A stretch of DNA of 64,000 bases from Cymbomonas tetramitiformis (Eukaryota; Chlorophyta; Pyramimonadophyceae; Pyramimonadales; Pyramimonadaceae): NCBI GenBank assembly GCA_001247695.2, contig LGRX02034669.1:17184-81183 (forward strand), written 5' to 3'. The position numbers and the translations under genes are program-made. A model generated the notes under the pieces. It saw nothing but the letters and a program-made list of their open reading frames with translations. It had not been told where the DNA came from and made no database searches. Shown here piece after piece: positions 10,748 through 21,755 of the stretch. Positions within the stretch are counted from its first letter, which is position 1, and every line of letters begins with the position of its first letter.

Positions 10748-11179
10748 GTGGCCGCCCCTAGTAGGTGTCAGTGTAGGGTGCTCTTTCATCGGAGCGCACT
10801 TCATTCACCCACTTTTAGCACGACAGCAAGTTCGCGCTTCGAGCGATTATCGGGCTTCTCTCGTGGCAAAGCGCCTTTCCGTCACTCGTGGTGCCCTGTG
10901 CAGGATGCGCACGAGGGGGCAGAGTATATCCTTGGCACCTTCTGCTGCTGCTGTGGCCTCCGCACTTGTATCCGGCCTCAGCCACTCTGCCAGAAGCGCC
11001 CCATGGGCGCGTTCACAACGTGCCATATTGAATGTAGAGCGCAGCTCTCTACATTCTGATTGGCACACCGTGCTTCGTTCCGCTCCTGATTTCTGCTGGG
11101 TCGGGTGGGAATGGGTACAAAAGAAACGGAGCTTCGGCTCCGAAGGCCGCGGATCCTCGATACCGCCCGGTCATCTCTG

Positions 11180-11260
11180 GGCTGTCATGCCGCCTCTGTT
11201 CTCTGTCATGCCGCCCTGTCATCTCTGGGCTGTCATGCCGCCTCTGTTCTCTAGACGGAA
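11180..11260. repeat. Short direct repeats in intron
   Basis: gggctgtcatgccgcctctg appears twice (about 11180 and 11228). A related pair, ctgattggcacaccgtgctt at 11057 and its variant ctgattggtgcacaatgctt at 11328, shows an older duplication of about 270 bases. Confidence 0.7.
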
Positions 11261-11928
11261 CCACTACAACTGCACTACTTTGCAATTGAAACATATTAAA
11301 TCCGCAGCACTGCGCCTTTTTCCACTCTGATTGGTGCACAATGCTTCGTTCCACTATTATGAAGGCGCACGCTCTTGGCTGCCATTTGCTCATCTGCGGC
11401 GCAACGCCGGCGCTCGGTGCCAGCATCGCCCATGTCAGTTCGATTATGCTCCATCTCCGCATGTTATCACATGAAGATTCATCATTAAAACATTGCACTG
11501 CACCTTTGACAGATCCCGAGCATTAGCTTGCCCTTGTCACATCTGACTCAGAGGTTGAATCTACTGCTGGCACAGGTGATCGGTCAATTCACAGCTCCTT
11601 TCGAGGTATTACCCTACAGCTGTCCAACCTATCCACGCGCACCGTGGACTCTTGGCACGAGCTGCGAGTCTAGCGGTCTTGGCATTCTCGATGTTGCACG
11701 CCCTGCAACCCCAAAACCCTCCTACCACTCTATGTCCCTTGCATTCCTGATACTCGTTGCCCCCTCAGAAGGGTGTCACGCAAAAACTTCCATGTTCTCT
11801 CTGCACTCCCAGCTTTCAAACCGCCCATCACTCCAACGCTCCATCCATGCTCCCATATTTCCAATATTTAAAGCAATATGTCAGTTTTTTTGTTTAATTG
11901 ATCAGGCATATGTAACTGCATTGTTCAG

Positions 11929-12756
11929 GACCGATACTACTACTGGAACTGCAACGAGATCCTCAGGCGATTACTCCTCACCGGCTTCGTAGTGCCTGTA
12001 GATCTGTTTCTGGGGGAAACCTCGGGAGTGCTTTTTGGTGTTCTGGTTTCGCTTGGGGGGCTCGTGCTTCATCTGCGCTGCTCCCCTTACAAGCTGGATG
12101 CGCTGGACACGCTGCAATTTACCCTTCTGCTCAACACGATGCTTGTCTACATCGCCATCCTCGTCACACAGGGTCGGGAGGGCTCAAACGAAAGTAATTT
12201 TCTCGGCTTATTTCTTCTGTTCCTGCAGCTCGTGGTCCTCGTCTTTGTGCTGGCTTTGATCAAGCCAGCGTTTTATCCAGTGTACAAGAGTCTGAAGACT
12301 AAGTTTACAGATTACCTCGAGGCAGCCAAGAACAAGACGGCTGCAGCCGAGCAGCCGTCTACACACGGTGAAGACGAGTCTGGCGAGGGACACGCGTCGC
12401 ATCCGGCCGCAGAAAACAGCAACGGCGCCGTCCAGGAAGGCGATGAAGGCCTGGTCACTAAAGAAGCAAATGAGCACGTGGCCGATGCTTCAGATCGTGA
12501 GGAAGTGGTTGTGACAGCAAACGGCGCGCCTGACAATGGGGATGCCAGACAGCGCCTAGTGATGGAGTACCAGCAGCACCTCCAATTGCACTCATCCCAG
12601 GATACCATAGGCTTGGCTACTGAGACGGAGAACAAATCAGCAGAGGGCACGGTTGGCAATGTGGCTGTCAACGTACCTATATCAGTACAAAAGCGTGAAT
12701 TGCTGGCGAGATATCAAAAGCAATTGCGTGAAAACTCAAGTGGGGTCTACCTTTAA
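11929..12756 (+). CDS. Last exon: terminal membrane helices and C-terminal tail
   Basis: Acceptor attgttcag; 275 codons and a TAA. It starts D-R-Y-Y-Y-W-N-C-N-E-I-L-R-R-L-L-L-T-G, matching the conserved (Y/F)-(x)-W-(x)5-E-(x)2-R-R/K-L-L-L-T-G motif of the family. Three or four hydrophobic helices follow (about residues 15-110), then a hydrophilic tail of about 160 residues rich in Glu, Ala and Asn with two short coiled-coil-like segments (R-L-V-M-E-Y-Q-Q-H-L and E-L-L-A-R-Y-Q-K-Q-L). The paired Y-Q-(x)-(H/Q)-L motifs suggest two related helices. No poly(A) signal is obvious right after the stop. Confidence 0.75.
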   Translation, partial: DRYYYWNCNEILRRLLLTGFVVPVDLFLGETSGVLFGVLVSLGGLVLHLRCSPYKLDALDTLQFTLLLNTMLVYIAILVTQGREGSNESNFLGLFLLFLQLVVLVFVLALIKPAFYPVYKSLKTKFTDYLEAAKNKTAAAEQPSTHGEDESGEGHASHPAAENSNGAVQEGDEGLVTKEANEHVADASDREEVVVTANGAPDNGDARQRLVMEYQQHLQLHSSQDTIGLATETENKSAEGTVGNVAVNVPISVQKRELLARYQKQLRENSSGVYL

Positions 12757-12810
12757 GCCCTAGGAATGTTCATATTGCAGAGTAAGAGCAATCTTATTAT
12801 GATCATGACA

Positions 12811-12930
12811 ACATGTTTAGGGTTTTGGCAATTTTCGAGTTGATTTTTCAACATGTTTAGGGTTTTGGCAATTTTCGAGTTGATTTTTCAACATGTTTTG
12901 GGTTTCGGTAATTTTCGGATTGATTTTTAG
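12811..12930. repeat. 40-bp tandem repeat, 3 copies, downstream of the gene
   Basis: acatgtttagggttttggca begins at 12811, 12851 and 12891; the third copy is diverged. It contains a telomere-like tttaggg once per unit, but the spacing excludes a telomere. The sequence to about 13780 is AT-rich and holds no recognised gene. Confidence 0.9.
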
Positions 12931-13639
12931 AGGGAGTTTTTCATATTGACAATTCACAGTTTGATTTACAATTGTAATTTGAATTTCGCCACATTGTTTA
13001 TTGCACGTATGTCGGTGGCTAGGCTGGCAAAGTAACCTGTCATCAGTGTCTAACTATGGCTAGTAATATATTAGTATATATCCTTGGCTGGTAGTCGGCT
13101 GTTTACAGAGACCCAGCCTGCCATAATTTCCCTAGTAACATGTTTAAGGTAAATATAGCAAAGTGCTCATTAAATTGCTTTAAAATTCAAAATGTTATCA
13201 ACTAATCACGAAATCGCGCAATTTCAAAAAAAAAATGGCATGACTCGTCTACACCTGCTCATATTTTCCGAGGATTTTTTTAATCGCAAATATCCGCAGT
13301 CTAGTATACATAAAGTGTTCCTATACAGCTTTTTCTGTCGACAACTATTTCAAATTTATGTGACGTGCAAAATTCTTCCCTCCGCTCTTACTTTACACTC
13401 ACCCAGCAAAAAAAATCCCGAAAACTGTTACAAACTTGCCATCGACAACTGAACTACTACTGACTAGCCATCATTTTTTTATAGCGAAAATGGCGCAGCA
13501 TACATCTCAAGCAAGTTTCTCAAGTCCACGCCAGAAACGAAGATCAACCGAGTAAACGATCGGGGTATACTGCGGACATCTATCCGTACCTGCGCATACG
13601 AGTTGACGTGTCAGTTGAGAAGAAACGCAAACAAGGTAA

Positions 13640-14200
13640 CGTGAATCAACGCGTCCGTTTAATGAGTATCTCGCAGAAGATCATGAAATAATTGCACACT
13701 TAATAGTGAAGTTTTAAAAGGTGCCCAAGAAAGTGTCCCACTCATTCGATCCTGCAACGAGTAACAATAAAAGTCAGCGGTATCATGGTGTGCGACGACC
13801 GGGGTGATCCTGCCAGGGTCAAGCCCCAGACCCGCTGCTACCTCCAAAACAGAATCGGAGATCAACTAGGCAAAAAAAAAAAGCGTTTGCGGGCAGAGGA
13901 GTCCGCAACTCCCGATGCTAAGATCGCCTTATTAAGAAAACAACTTTGTAGGTGCAGTAGTCCCGGGAAAACAATAGGAGGAGCCGCACGAAAAGCTATG
14001 CCACTCACTCCGATCTTACAACGATTCATTCATTCACATCTAGCAACGTATGCAGTAGCATAGGCTGCGTGACCGGGTTGGTCCAGCTAAGGTCAAGCCG
14101 CAAACACGCTGCCACCTCGGAATCCATGAAGCCTGATGCTGAGGTAAATTCTTAAGGTACGAACGTCCGAAATAAAAGGCAACGCTACACGCACGCCAGC
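13640..14200. repeat. Diverged direct duplication, also present near 31.5 kb
   Basis: Two related blocks of about 275 bp each hold gaccggggtgatcctgccag-like text followed by ggtcaagcccc(a/g)(g/a)acccgctgc: copies near 13795 and 14070. A third related copy lies at about 31450-31630 (gatcccgccagggcaagccc, then gatgctaagatcgg). A dispersed repeat family of unknown class. Confidence 0.65.
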
Positions 14201-14954
14201 GTGAATGGTCACGAGAGACTTCCATACCCCCAAAATACAGAAGCGTAACCTACACACCAAGAATTACACATTAAAAAAAACGTCCTATACACAAAACGGT
14301 GACAGAACAAAATAGTGAGCCATTGTTGCCGTAGAAGTGTAGAATGACGAACCGATGACCGCTAGGAAAAGCAGCAATACGCGTAATCATAATAGCAAAC
14401 GTCAGTAGGATACGTAAATGGATAACGCGAAATTAAACAACTCAAGCTGCAATAAAAAATCACAGTATAGGTCGTGAAAGGAAGGCTGTGAAAAACTGTT
14501 GACGCGAAGCCTGATTTCAAAACCCGCGATTTATGGCTGTTTTGAACTTGTTCTGAACTAAAGATCACAATTCAACCGTCCGCATCGAACATGATTGACA
14601 GTTGCTTTGTTCAATCTATCAGATTCCCGAAGGAAGTCGTCGTATCAATCGATATATTCGGCTATTGGTTAAATTTTGATTTCCGCCAACGCGAACGGAT
14701 ATAGAGGTGGCACATTTTTTATCTTTAGAGCAGAATCCTATCGCTGCTCGACGCGATGCGACAGCAACACCGCGACGCGACACCGCGACCGGATAGCGAA
14801 ACGCGAGCGACGTTGATATGTATTTTCATGCAGAGCCGGCGCATGGCTGTGCGTAGGGATTTGCATAATGGAAGATAACCATCGTTTTTTAATGTTTTAT
14901 GAGACACCGCAGCTCCTAGAAGCAATTATAAGACATTCTGAAAAAGTATTTTGG

Positions 14955-15190
14955 GGAAAATATTTTTTCCGCTCGGAACACTAAAAAATCGGTGTTTTCA
15001 GCCCGTTTGGGTGTCGTGGATGCATGTGGGGTATGTTGCAATCTGAAATATGCATACTTCGAAGTTTTCCGCACCCGCCCGACCATTTTGGGGGCACACT
15101 GCATTTGGGGGGGGGAAATGTTTTTTTCGCTCGGAATACTGGAAAATCGGTGATTTCAGCCCGTTTGGGTGTCGTGGATGCAGTGTGGCA
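14955..15190. repeat. Direct repeat pair of about 75 bp
   Basis: ttttttcc/cgctcggaac/ata then tcggtgttttcagcccgttt and gggtgtcgtggatgca occur at about 14964-15025 and 15120-15183. Confidence 0.8.
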
Positions 15191-15517
15191 CGATTGCCAA
15201 AGCCTGCCACAATTACGTCCTCTCAGGTGGATTCTAGAGTTCCGACACCGCTGCGCCTACGACCTTGAAAATGATGTTTTTAAACAAGTTGCTCAAGCGA
15301 TAAAAGATCATTCGCGCGGTTTCAATTAAGTTGAAATTCCGGTCCTACTATGGAGGCCCTCTTATAGCTCGTCACAGACATCAACTCCTCTAAGACAAGT
15401 TCTCTATGTCCGCACGTCACCAAAGAACTCGGAGATTCGTACATTCACGTCTTCACATAGGCAATCGAAGGTCGCCCTTCGAATTCGAGCGAGTGGAACC
15501 CTCAAACAACAGCAAAG

Positions 15518-16046
15518 CAGTGCAATACTGAATTGCCAAAGTGAGTTCTCTTTCCAAGCGGCGAACAAATCTTACCTCGCGCCCTTATTTCATTCGCTTG
15601 GGATATTCCCGCAAGTTTAAGCGGCGTGCGACAAGAACACAGTTAAACCATTTCCTCCTGCAGCATTTTTGACCGCCGTACGCCCAACAGTTTTTTAAAT
15701 TAACTCTACATAGTAGAATTCGATCTCATTATTATGCATTCAAATTCACCGACAACCATAACGAACAGACGACACCGGATGTTGTCACTGAGCGAATGTT
15801 TTCCGCATGAAGGGCGCATTGCGCCCGATCGGCATCATTTCGATCACTCCCGCGTCTCGGGACGACGCTCTGATTCTTCGAGCCAAGATGCTGCCCGATG
15901 CGACTTTCGTCATTTGTCGAATAGTGGACGACGATAAATGAATTTCGGCCAATCCCAAATTGCATCGGCCTTCGGGATTAATTCAATACGTATATTTCTG
16001 CTATCATCCGCATGACTTATACATTTACCGCTCGTCGTATAATACT
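15518..16046. repeat. Dispersed repeat, copy 1 (partner 42507-43160)
   Basis: Shares long collinear blocks with 42.5-43.2 kb: attgccaaagtgagttctct, cttacctcgcgcccttattt, ccgcatgaagggcgcattgc and gatgctgcccgatgcgactt in the same order. The partner has small insertions and a later 84-bp insertion of fold-back arm sequence. No coding capacity recognised. Confidence 0.9.
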
Positions 16047-16150
16047 GTAGTATGATCACTGCCAAATATCTGTATATGCATATTTATAGGATATTGGACG
16101 GACAACAGAAGAACCCCCGCCTATTCCAAATTGCATCAAGTTGTCGGAAT

Positions 16151-17348
16151 TCATACGATACTTATATATTCGCGATGATTCGCAAGGTTGCTGTTGTGGC
16201 AACTGGAACTGCGGGAACTGTTGGAACTGCAGCTGCGGTGGCTGCTGAGGTGACAGGACCTGTTGCTGCTGCTGTTCATATCGTGCTCGTCAACCCTTCC
16301 CTTTTCTGAGGGAACTGCCGCCCGGATGCCCATCATCTCCGCACGCATTTTCTTAATCTCCGTCATCTCCTCTTGGATCTCCTCCAAGGCCATGGGGGCC
16401 ACACTGGTGTGCGTGGCTGACACCGCCTGGGTGGACGAGGCAGCCAGGGGGGATGTGGCTGCCGGGGTACCCAAAGTGGCGGATGCCGCCAGGCCCTGGG
16501 CCGGCAAGCCCGCCTGACCCTGCCCCTGATAAACCATGTTCAGCAGGGTGGTAGCCCCTTCGTGCGTGACAGGTCCCGCGTCCTCGGACATGCCCTCCGC
16601 CCCTGGGGTGACTGTGGAATTCTCCACCCCGAGGCATGTATAGATAGAGGTTCCAACCGCCCCAGGGCCGCCGTCACCTGCCGCCAGATCAAGCGCCATC
16701 CATATCCCTGTCTCCTGCTGCGCCGGGAGCTCCCCAGGTGACACGGTTTCCGAGCCTGCCTGGACATGGATCCTTGTCGACATCCTGGGGGTATTCTTTC
16801 GCCGCTCAGTTTCACTGACAGACTCACCATCGTGGCCGACCCTTCGTTTTTTTCCGCCCAGCCGATGCCTTCCTGGCAGCCTCCACCCGCTCTGCCTCAG
16901 CAGCCTTACATAGGAAGCGGCCTCAGCAGCCTCAACAGCTGCCAGCCTCTCCAACTCACCTGCATCAACAGCTGCCAGCCGCTCCAACTCACCTGCATCA
17001 GCAGCCGCCAGATGCTCCCGCTCTGCCCGAGCCTCAGCAGCTGTCTGCCTCTTCTCCGCCTGAGCTGCATCCTTCTCCATCCGAGCTGCCTCCTTCTCCG
17101 CCCGAGCTGCCTCCTCCTCCACCCGAGCTGCCTCCCCCCTGCTGTTGTGCAATGGTCAGAACCGCAATCCTCACCGATTTCCGCACCGATTCCTCAACAT
17201 CTATCGGGCGCTGGCCACTGGGGCTGGGACCCGCTCCCTTCTGACCAGTGCCTGAGCTGGAACTAACGGCTGGCAGGGAAGCATTGCCACCATCGCTGAA
17301 ACCAGCTGGCTTGGGAGGTCCTCCTCCTCCTTGTCCTTTATTCTTCAT
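16151..17348 (-). pseudogene. Coiled-coil protein remnant with homopolymer frameshift
   Basis: A minus-strand frame starts at 17348 with M-K-N-K-G-Q-G-G-G-G and P-I-D-V-E-E-S-V-R-K-S-V-R-I-A-V. It then becomes low-complexity G/S after a run of six G (plus-strand six C, about 17133-17138). In the adjacent frame the same DNA reads as a perfect coiled coil of E-E-A-A-R-A-E-K-E-A-A-R heptads, followed by a longer hydrophilic protein down to 16151. The simplest reading is one gene broken by an indel in the G run. The C-terminal part has an L-E-E-I-Q-E-E-M-T-E-I-K-K-M-R-A-E-M helix and ends in an N/S-rich low-complexity tail. No family recognised; probably a transposon or viral accessory gene. Confidence 0.5.
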
Positions 17349-19331
17349 TTCTTTTTAGAGAGGACCCGTCATCTTCAACTCCCCTTCCAACATCACCCTT
17401 TTGTCCTCCGCGGTATGGTAGCTGCTGAAACCGTGCGTCTTCACCAACACTCCGTCCTCACGCCCCTTCACAAAGGCCTGATAGGCTTCCAAAAGTTGGC
17501 CCTGCAGCTCCACCCGCTACCTTTTGCTTCTCCACGACCGTGCACTTGTCCAGGGTTTCCGGCTCGTGGTTCAGCGCACTGGCGCGAAACAATACCACCC
17601 GCGGCGATCGGCGCCAGCCACCTCCTTTCCTTTGCCTGCCGATTCCGCTTCCACAAAGGGCCCTTGCAGATATAGGACCCACAAACCCACACACCCACTC
17701 CGGGACTGCATCAGCACAGGCTTCACAGCCGGTCCCGCAATCTAATACTTTCATGGGTGGGCCTTGTGCAGAACCACTCTCACGAATGCAAACTCCCCGC
17801 GGCTGGCGTCCCTGCACTTCAGGCGTCCGCTCAGGTCAGCCCCCAGTGTCGAACAATCGTGTCCTGGCTTTAGGCGAATTCTCCCTTACACGCCAACGCC
17901 TCCTGCAAATATGGTGTTAACATTTTCTCATTGCACAACCCGCTGCTGAACACAGCGCGCTCACAACAATCCAGCCCGCAACCACGCACCGGTCACCGGA
18001 TAGGTGGTGTTCACAGGCAGCACAAATCCGTTCTCGTCGGTGTAAAAATTATGAGCTGACCACCGCGGGCTCTCCGCACCGTGCTCGAAGGTCACAGCTC
18101 CGTGCACTAGCCCCCCAGCAAACAACACCACCACCCCCGGCCTGCTGCAGATGCACCGTCAAACTTTCGCCAACCTCATTACCGTCAATATGCGAACCGG
18201 GATAGACCCTGAACGGATACTATTATTGTCAGTCAGGATCACGAGTACCCCGCACTTCCCCGCGTCGTAGTGGCTTTCCTGCCGCTTCGCCTTCATCATG
18301 GTGAGTAGCGCTGTGCGCGTCATGTCAGAACACCTTCGCGCATCACCAGCCTGTCCCCATCCGGCAGCACCTTACGGAGCTCACCAAAGATCCCCTCTAG
18401 CCGCTACATGAAAGGTGCACCGTTGTCGAAGTTCACGATCAGACGCTTCTCGTCCTTTACGGCCCGGTGTCTCCATCCTTTCTCTTCGGAATCCCTGGAA
18501 GTTAAACTTGGCGTTGTCGTAGTTCTATCCCGCATGGAACTCCTTATGTAATTCCTCAGGGGAGGTGCGGTCGTCCTCCAGGTGCCCTACGACATAACCT
18601 TCATTCATTTAACAACGAAGCTGTCCAGTCGTCTATCTGGCAGGGCCACCCCCCGCGGATAAGGCACCTGCCCGTCTGCGCACGCCCCGTCCGATCCCAT
18701 GATCTGAGCACCCGCTGCGGGGCTGCTCTTGCGAGCTCCGCTGGAGGTCCTGCGGGACAGCTCCAAGCGGCGAATGGACGCCGTCCTCCGCCCAAAGCCC
18801 CGACACGGCTGCCTTTGCCGCAGCCATTCTCACCTTTTCGGTCAAGAATGCATACATGTTGCCTAAAACACTCTTAAAGCTCTCGGCAAGAGGGGGTTCC
18901 ACCGGCCAACTCTTGCTGTTTTTAAGCGCGATAAGTGCGCAATATGTGGACATGTCAGGTGCGCTGCGCCCCGGCCACTTGCCTTCACCCAAGACGTCCA
19001 CGAAATTGCAAAACTCAGACAGGGACAAGCCAAAGTCGATATAACGTGTCGTGTCTTCTCTGTACAGATACGTAGGGTGTTTGATCTGCACAGCGTCAGC
19101 GGACTGAAGGAGTTCGCGCACACCTGAAGCGTCCCACTTCGACGCGACGGAAGCAAGGTGCTCGAACGTCTCTTGAGCTGCAGCCCCATCAGTCTGAAAA
19201 GCTGCAGCAGTCTTCACCGCAGCTTTTTGGCTACTGCCCAAAATCACAGTCCTGTCACAAGGACCGAAGTGATTTGGGGCTATCCGCCGCGTTTTTTCGA
19301 TATAGTTGATATTTGAGTGTTTTGACATCAT
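17349..19331 (-). pseudogene. Decayed protein-coding region, unknown function
   Basis: Reading the minus strand from 19331, an open frame (M-M-S-K-H-S-N-I-N-Y) runs about 170 residues, including F-E-H-L-A-S-V-A-S-K-W-D-A-S-G-V, before the coding signal hops frames near 18800. Further protein-like pieces follow in alternating frames with stops between them: R-L-I-V-N-F-D-N-G-A-P-F near 18430 and L-E-G-I-F-G-E-L-R-K-V-L near 18385. Others are T-F-E-H-G-A-E-S-P-R-W-S near 18075 and G-Q-L-L-E-A-Y-Q-A-F-V-K-G near 17480. All share one orientation with the remnant at 16151-17348, suggesting one decayed element. The 18.1-kb piece weakly resembles the end of a 2-oxoglutarate oxygenase domain; I do not rely on this. 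Confidence 0.4.
19225..19275 (+). repeat. Twin-box module, copy 1
   Basis: ggctactgcccaaaatcaca followed by gtcctgtcacaaggaccg. The same anchor and box recur at 20590-20680 (opposite strand) and 22970-23060. A lone box with perfect hairpin arms (cggtcctt / aaggaccg) lies at 19448-19468. Confidence 0.7.
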
Positions 19332-19589
19332 ATTTGGGTGTTCAAGAATTTATCACGAACCTCTTTTGGGTGCTATACTCGATATGGGCATGTGCTTGAG
19401 AGGAATGAAACGCGGGGGTAGTACCGACGAAAATCAAATAAAACTGCCGGTCCTTTCACAAGGACCGGAGTACCCGAAGCCGCGTACACCTACTAGATGG
19501 CCTCCAAATGCATCTAGCAATTAAACATATCATGTTTATGACCCAATAGTGCCCTCTAATATGTACCACCTCATAGATCGCCATGATAC

Positions 19590-19961
19590 TAGAGAGTTTC
19601 CAGCAAGGAGTTCGAACAGTGTTCTGAACACCAAATCGAACAGGATGACATGGACAACAAATGACAGAAATCGCTTGCCTGTACAAAAATCGCTCGCGTG
19701 TACATCGAAAACTGTGTCATAATAAAATTCGCGAACCTGTGTCATAATTCCTCGCCGGAGCGTGTTCAGAACAGTGTTCAGAACGAAAGTTTCCGATCAC
19801 CTCGTCAGTGTTAGGTGATCAGAAATTTCTGTTCTGAACACTGTTCTGAACACGCGAGAGGTGACGTCACGTTGACGTGTCCGTCACGATTCCAGCGTGG
19901 ATGATGACCCTGTTGGATTTGGTGTTCAGAACACTGTTCAAAACTTGCTGGAAACTCTCTA
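19590..19961. mobile_element. Fold-back / MITE-like element with long TIRs
   Basis: The left end tagagagtttccagcaagga and the right end match in inverted orientation over about 55 bases, including gaacagtgttctgaacacc. Inside lies a second, perfect 24-base inverted repeat (19761-19784 with 19831-19854). Its arms extend imperfectly inward to about 42 bases around a short loop. No target duplication is visible. The TAGAG termini resemble hAT ends, but without a TSD the class is open. An 84-bp copy of the left arm lies at 43011-43094. Confidence 0.75.
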
Positions 19962-20099
19962 CTTGCGCAGTCATGGCTCGCAATAGCATGCACTCACGGA
20001 TTTTCGGATCATATGCATATTAGGACCTAAAAAATATGTCAACCCATAATTTTTAGAGTACATGCAATGCACAATACTGCCAGTTATGGTGATGTTAAT

Positions 20100-21430
20100 A
20101 CCTCAAAAAATCAATTGATATGTATATATGAACACTACAATGTGCTAGCAGCCATACGTGAATAATGCAGATGCTATTCGACAAAATTCTTCAAGCCTTC
20201 AAGAAAGTTTTTGCTGCATAAAAGAGTGGATATACGCGTGGATATACAAGCACTCGATATATGAGAGTGGATATGCGACCCAATATACACTGAGAACGCG
20301 CATAATCTTTTGCGTATGATTGGATATGATGTTAGGGTATATCTTGGAAGGTTGGCGGGCTTGTGAGACCTATAATTCAATTGGATAAAAATTATTAAAG
20401 GCATGGTGTGTTTTTAAACGTCCTCCGAAAGTTGCAAGTGAATAATGATCGGGTACATGCTTCAAATGCACTGGATATACTCATTTCATGACGATATATT
20501 GTCAATAGCGCGTGAAGGCACATAGTATAGGTCCATTGGAAACTAACATTCCGGGTGGGGTGCACTCGGAACGCCAAGAGGACGGCTTTAAAAATTTCCG
20601 AAAAGTCGGTCCTTGTGACAGGACCGGACGCGATTCCAGTCCTGTCACAAGGATCATTGGGCAGTAGCCATTTTGGACTTGTTGGTCTTGTTGGACCCTC
20701 GCCCGCCCCAGCAAGAACCGAGCACCCGGCCCCTTCCGCAGCAGCCACTACTGGAACATGCATGTCGCCCTCCGCGCTCACGCCCGCCCCTGACGTCGTC
20801 TGCTGCAGCGGCATGGGTGACATATATGACATGGGGCAGATGGCACATTTTCGATTAGGCGACACCTTCTAATATGTATCACCAATCATACACGAACACA
20901 TATTCGATATTGAGTTATTGACCATTGAATTTGGAATTTGCGAATGAAAATATGAGGGAATCTTCACAGCCAATAATTACCTGACATTAGTACCTCACTA
21001 TACTATAAAACACGATCGCGATTTGACAGATCCCGATTTGCGGGTCCGGTTTCCGGGTGTGCGCTGCGCTGTTGCGTTGCGTTGGCGTATGATTGGCTGA
21101 TACACATATAGGTGACACCATGCGCTCACTCGACGAGAACTTTCAAACGCAACTCGACCAGAATTTTTAAATATCAACAGCAAGCCTCGCAGCTTACCTT
21201 CAGTTTCCCAAATTTTTCGCAGCAACAGCAGCTGATTTTGGCGGCGCTATTACACAGTTAGCAGTACTTCACTACGTTCATTACTTCTGACATTTTGGCA
21301 ATGTTGGTTAAACGCGTTTCTTGTTTTTTGTTGCTCCTGCGTTCTCGTCAATAAGCACATTTCGTTGTGTACGTTCTTCGTCTAGATTTGATGAGGCTGG
21401 ACGGGCAATCGACACCCTACTATAGCAGGC
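20100..21430. other. AT-rich intergenic sequence, no gene recognised
   Basis: Contains the twin-box module (20590-20680). A minus-strand ORF (20395-20865) overlaps the module and is probably not a gene: its sequence is not conserved-looking and the module contributes part of it. Confidence 0.5.
20590..20680 (-). repeat. Twin-box module, copy 2 (complete inverted pair)
   Basis: cggtccttgtgacaggaccg (20607-20626) and cagtcctgtcacaaggatc (20638-20656) form an inverted pair. On the minus strand they are preceded by the anchor atggctactgccc. Confidence 0.75.
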
Positions 21431-21431
21431 T

Positions 21432-21755
21432 ATGGACGCCGTGGAGGCCCCCCTGGAGGCTGTCAAGTGCAGGCCCAGAATTCGCAGGGACCCAAACACG
21501 GGGATCAGGCTGCCGAAAGCTAAGCATAGGACACGGGATAAAACGCTGAAGGTGGCGGCAGTGCTTCAAGAAATGCTAGCAATTGATAAAGCGACGGGGG
21601 AGACTCCAAGTGCAGCGCTTCTGGAGGAAGCCATGGCAGAACAACAAGAAGACGGGGACCCGGACCAGGTTGGGGAAGGATCCGAAAAAATGTTATTTCA
21701 GAATATAAAAGTGACAATCCTCGAACACAAATTTGAATTCTTAATTCTAGAATAG
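21432..21755 (+). CDS. Hypothetical ORF, 5' part (interrupted)
   Basis: The ATG ORF begins M-D-A-V-E-A-P-L-E-A-V-K-C and is hydrophilic, with a helical segment K-V-A-A-V-L-Q-E-M-L-A-I and acidic D-G-D-P-D-Q-V-G-E-G. Its last 19 codons fall in the left arm of a 55-bp inverted repeat, so the original protein probably continued into the frame found at 22655-22903. Family unknown; neighbouring decayed retroelement sequence suggests it may be a retroelement ORF. Confidence 0.4.
   Translation: MDAVEAPLEAVKCRPRIRRDPNTGIRLPKAKHRTRDKTLKVAAVLQEMLAIDKATGETPSAALLEEAMAEQQEDGDPDQVGEGSEKMLFQNIKVTILEHKFEFLILE

Larger units (their letters stand above)
23..12756 (+). other. Multi-exon gene for beta-helix / Cys-rich / multi-pass membrane protein (3' part)
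   Basis: Eleven plus-strand segments read as one protein in order: parallel beta-helix repeats (G-G-A-V-I-T, D-G-N-T-A), a second beta-helix block with an I-E-V-E-M-V-D motif, an ephrin-receptor-like Cys block, a G-F-W...Y-R-C-F...A-C...L-C-G Cys block, then several membrane helices and a soluble C-terminal tail. This order matches large surface proteins of unknown function from prasinophyte and other algae. Junction phases agree between exons 2/3, 3/4, 4/5, 5/6, 7/8 and 10/11. They do not agree for 1/2, 6/7, 8/9 and 9/10, so small exons or true ends are missing there. The 5' end lies outside the window. Nearly every intron holds a minisatellite. The product is probably in the plasma membrane with an extracellular N-terminus. 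Family placement comes from domain pattern, not a search. Confidence 0.7.

Noticed and set aside
12811..12930. Interstitial telomere
   Set aside because: tttaggg occurs once per 40-bp unit, not in tandem.
18040..18130. 2-oxoglutarate oxygenase domain end
   Set aside because: The match rests on one short weak pattern in a frame with stops on both sides; not enough to call.
20395..20865. 156-codon minus-strand ORF
   Set aside because: Overlaps the dispersed twin-box module and has no recognisable protein features.
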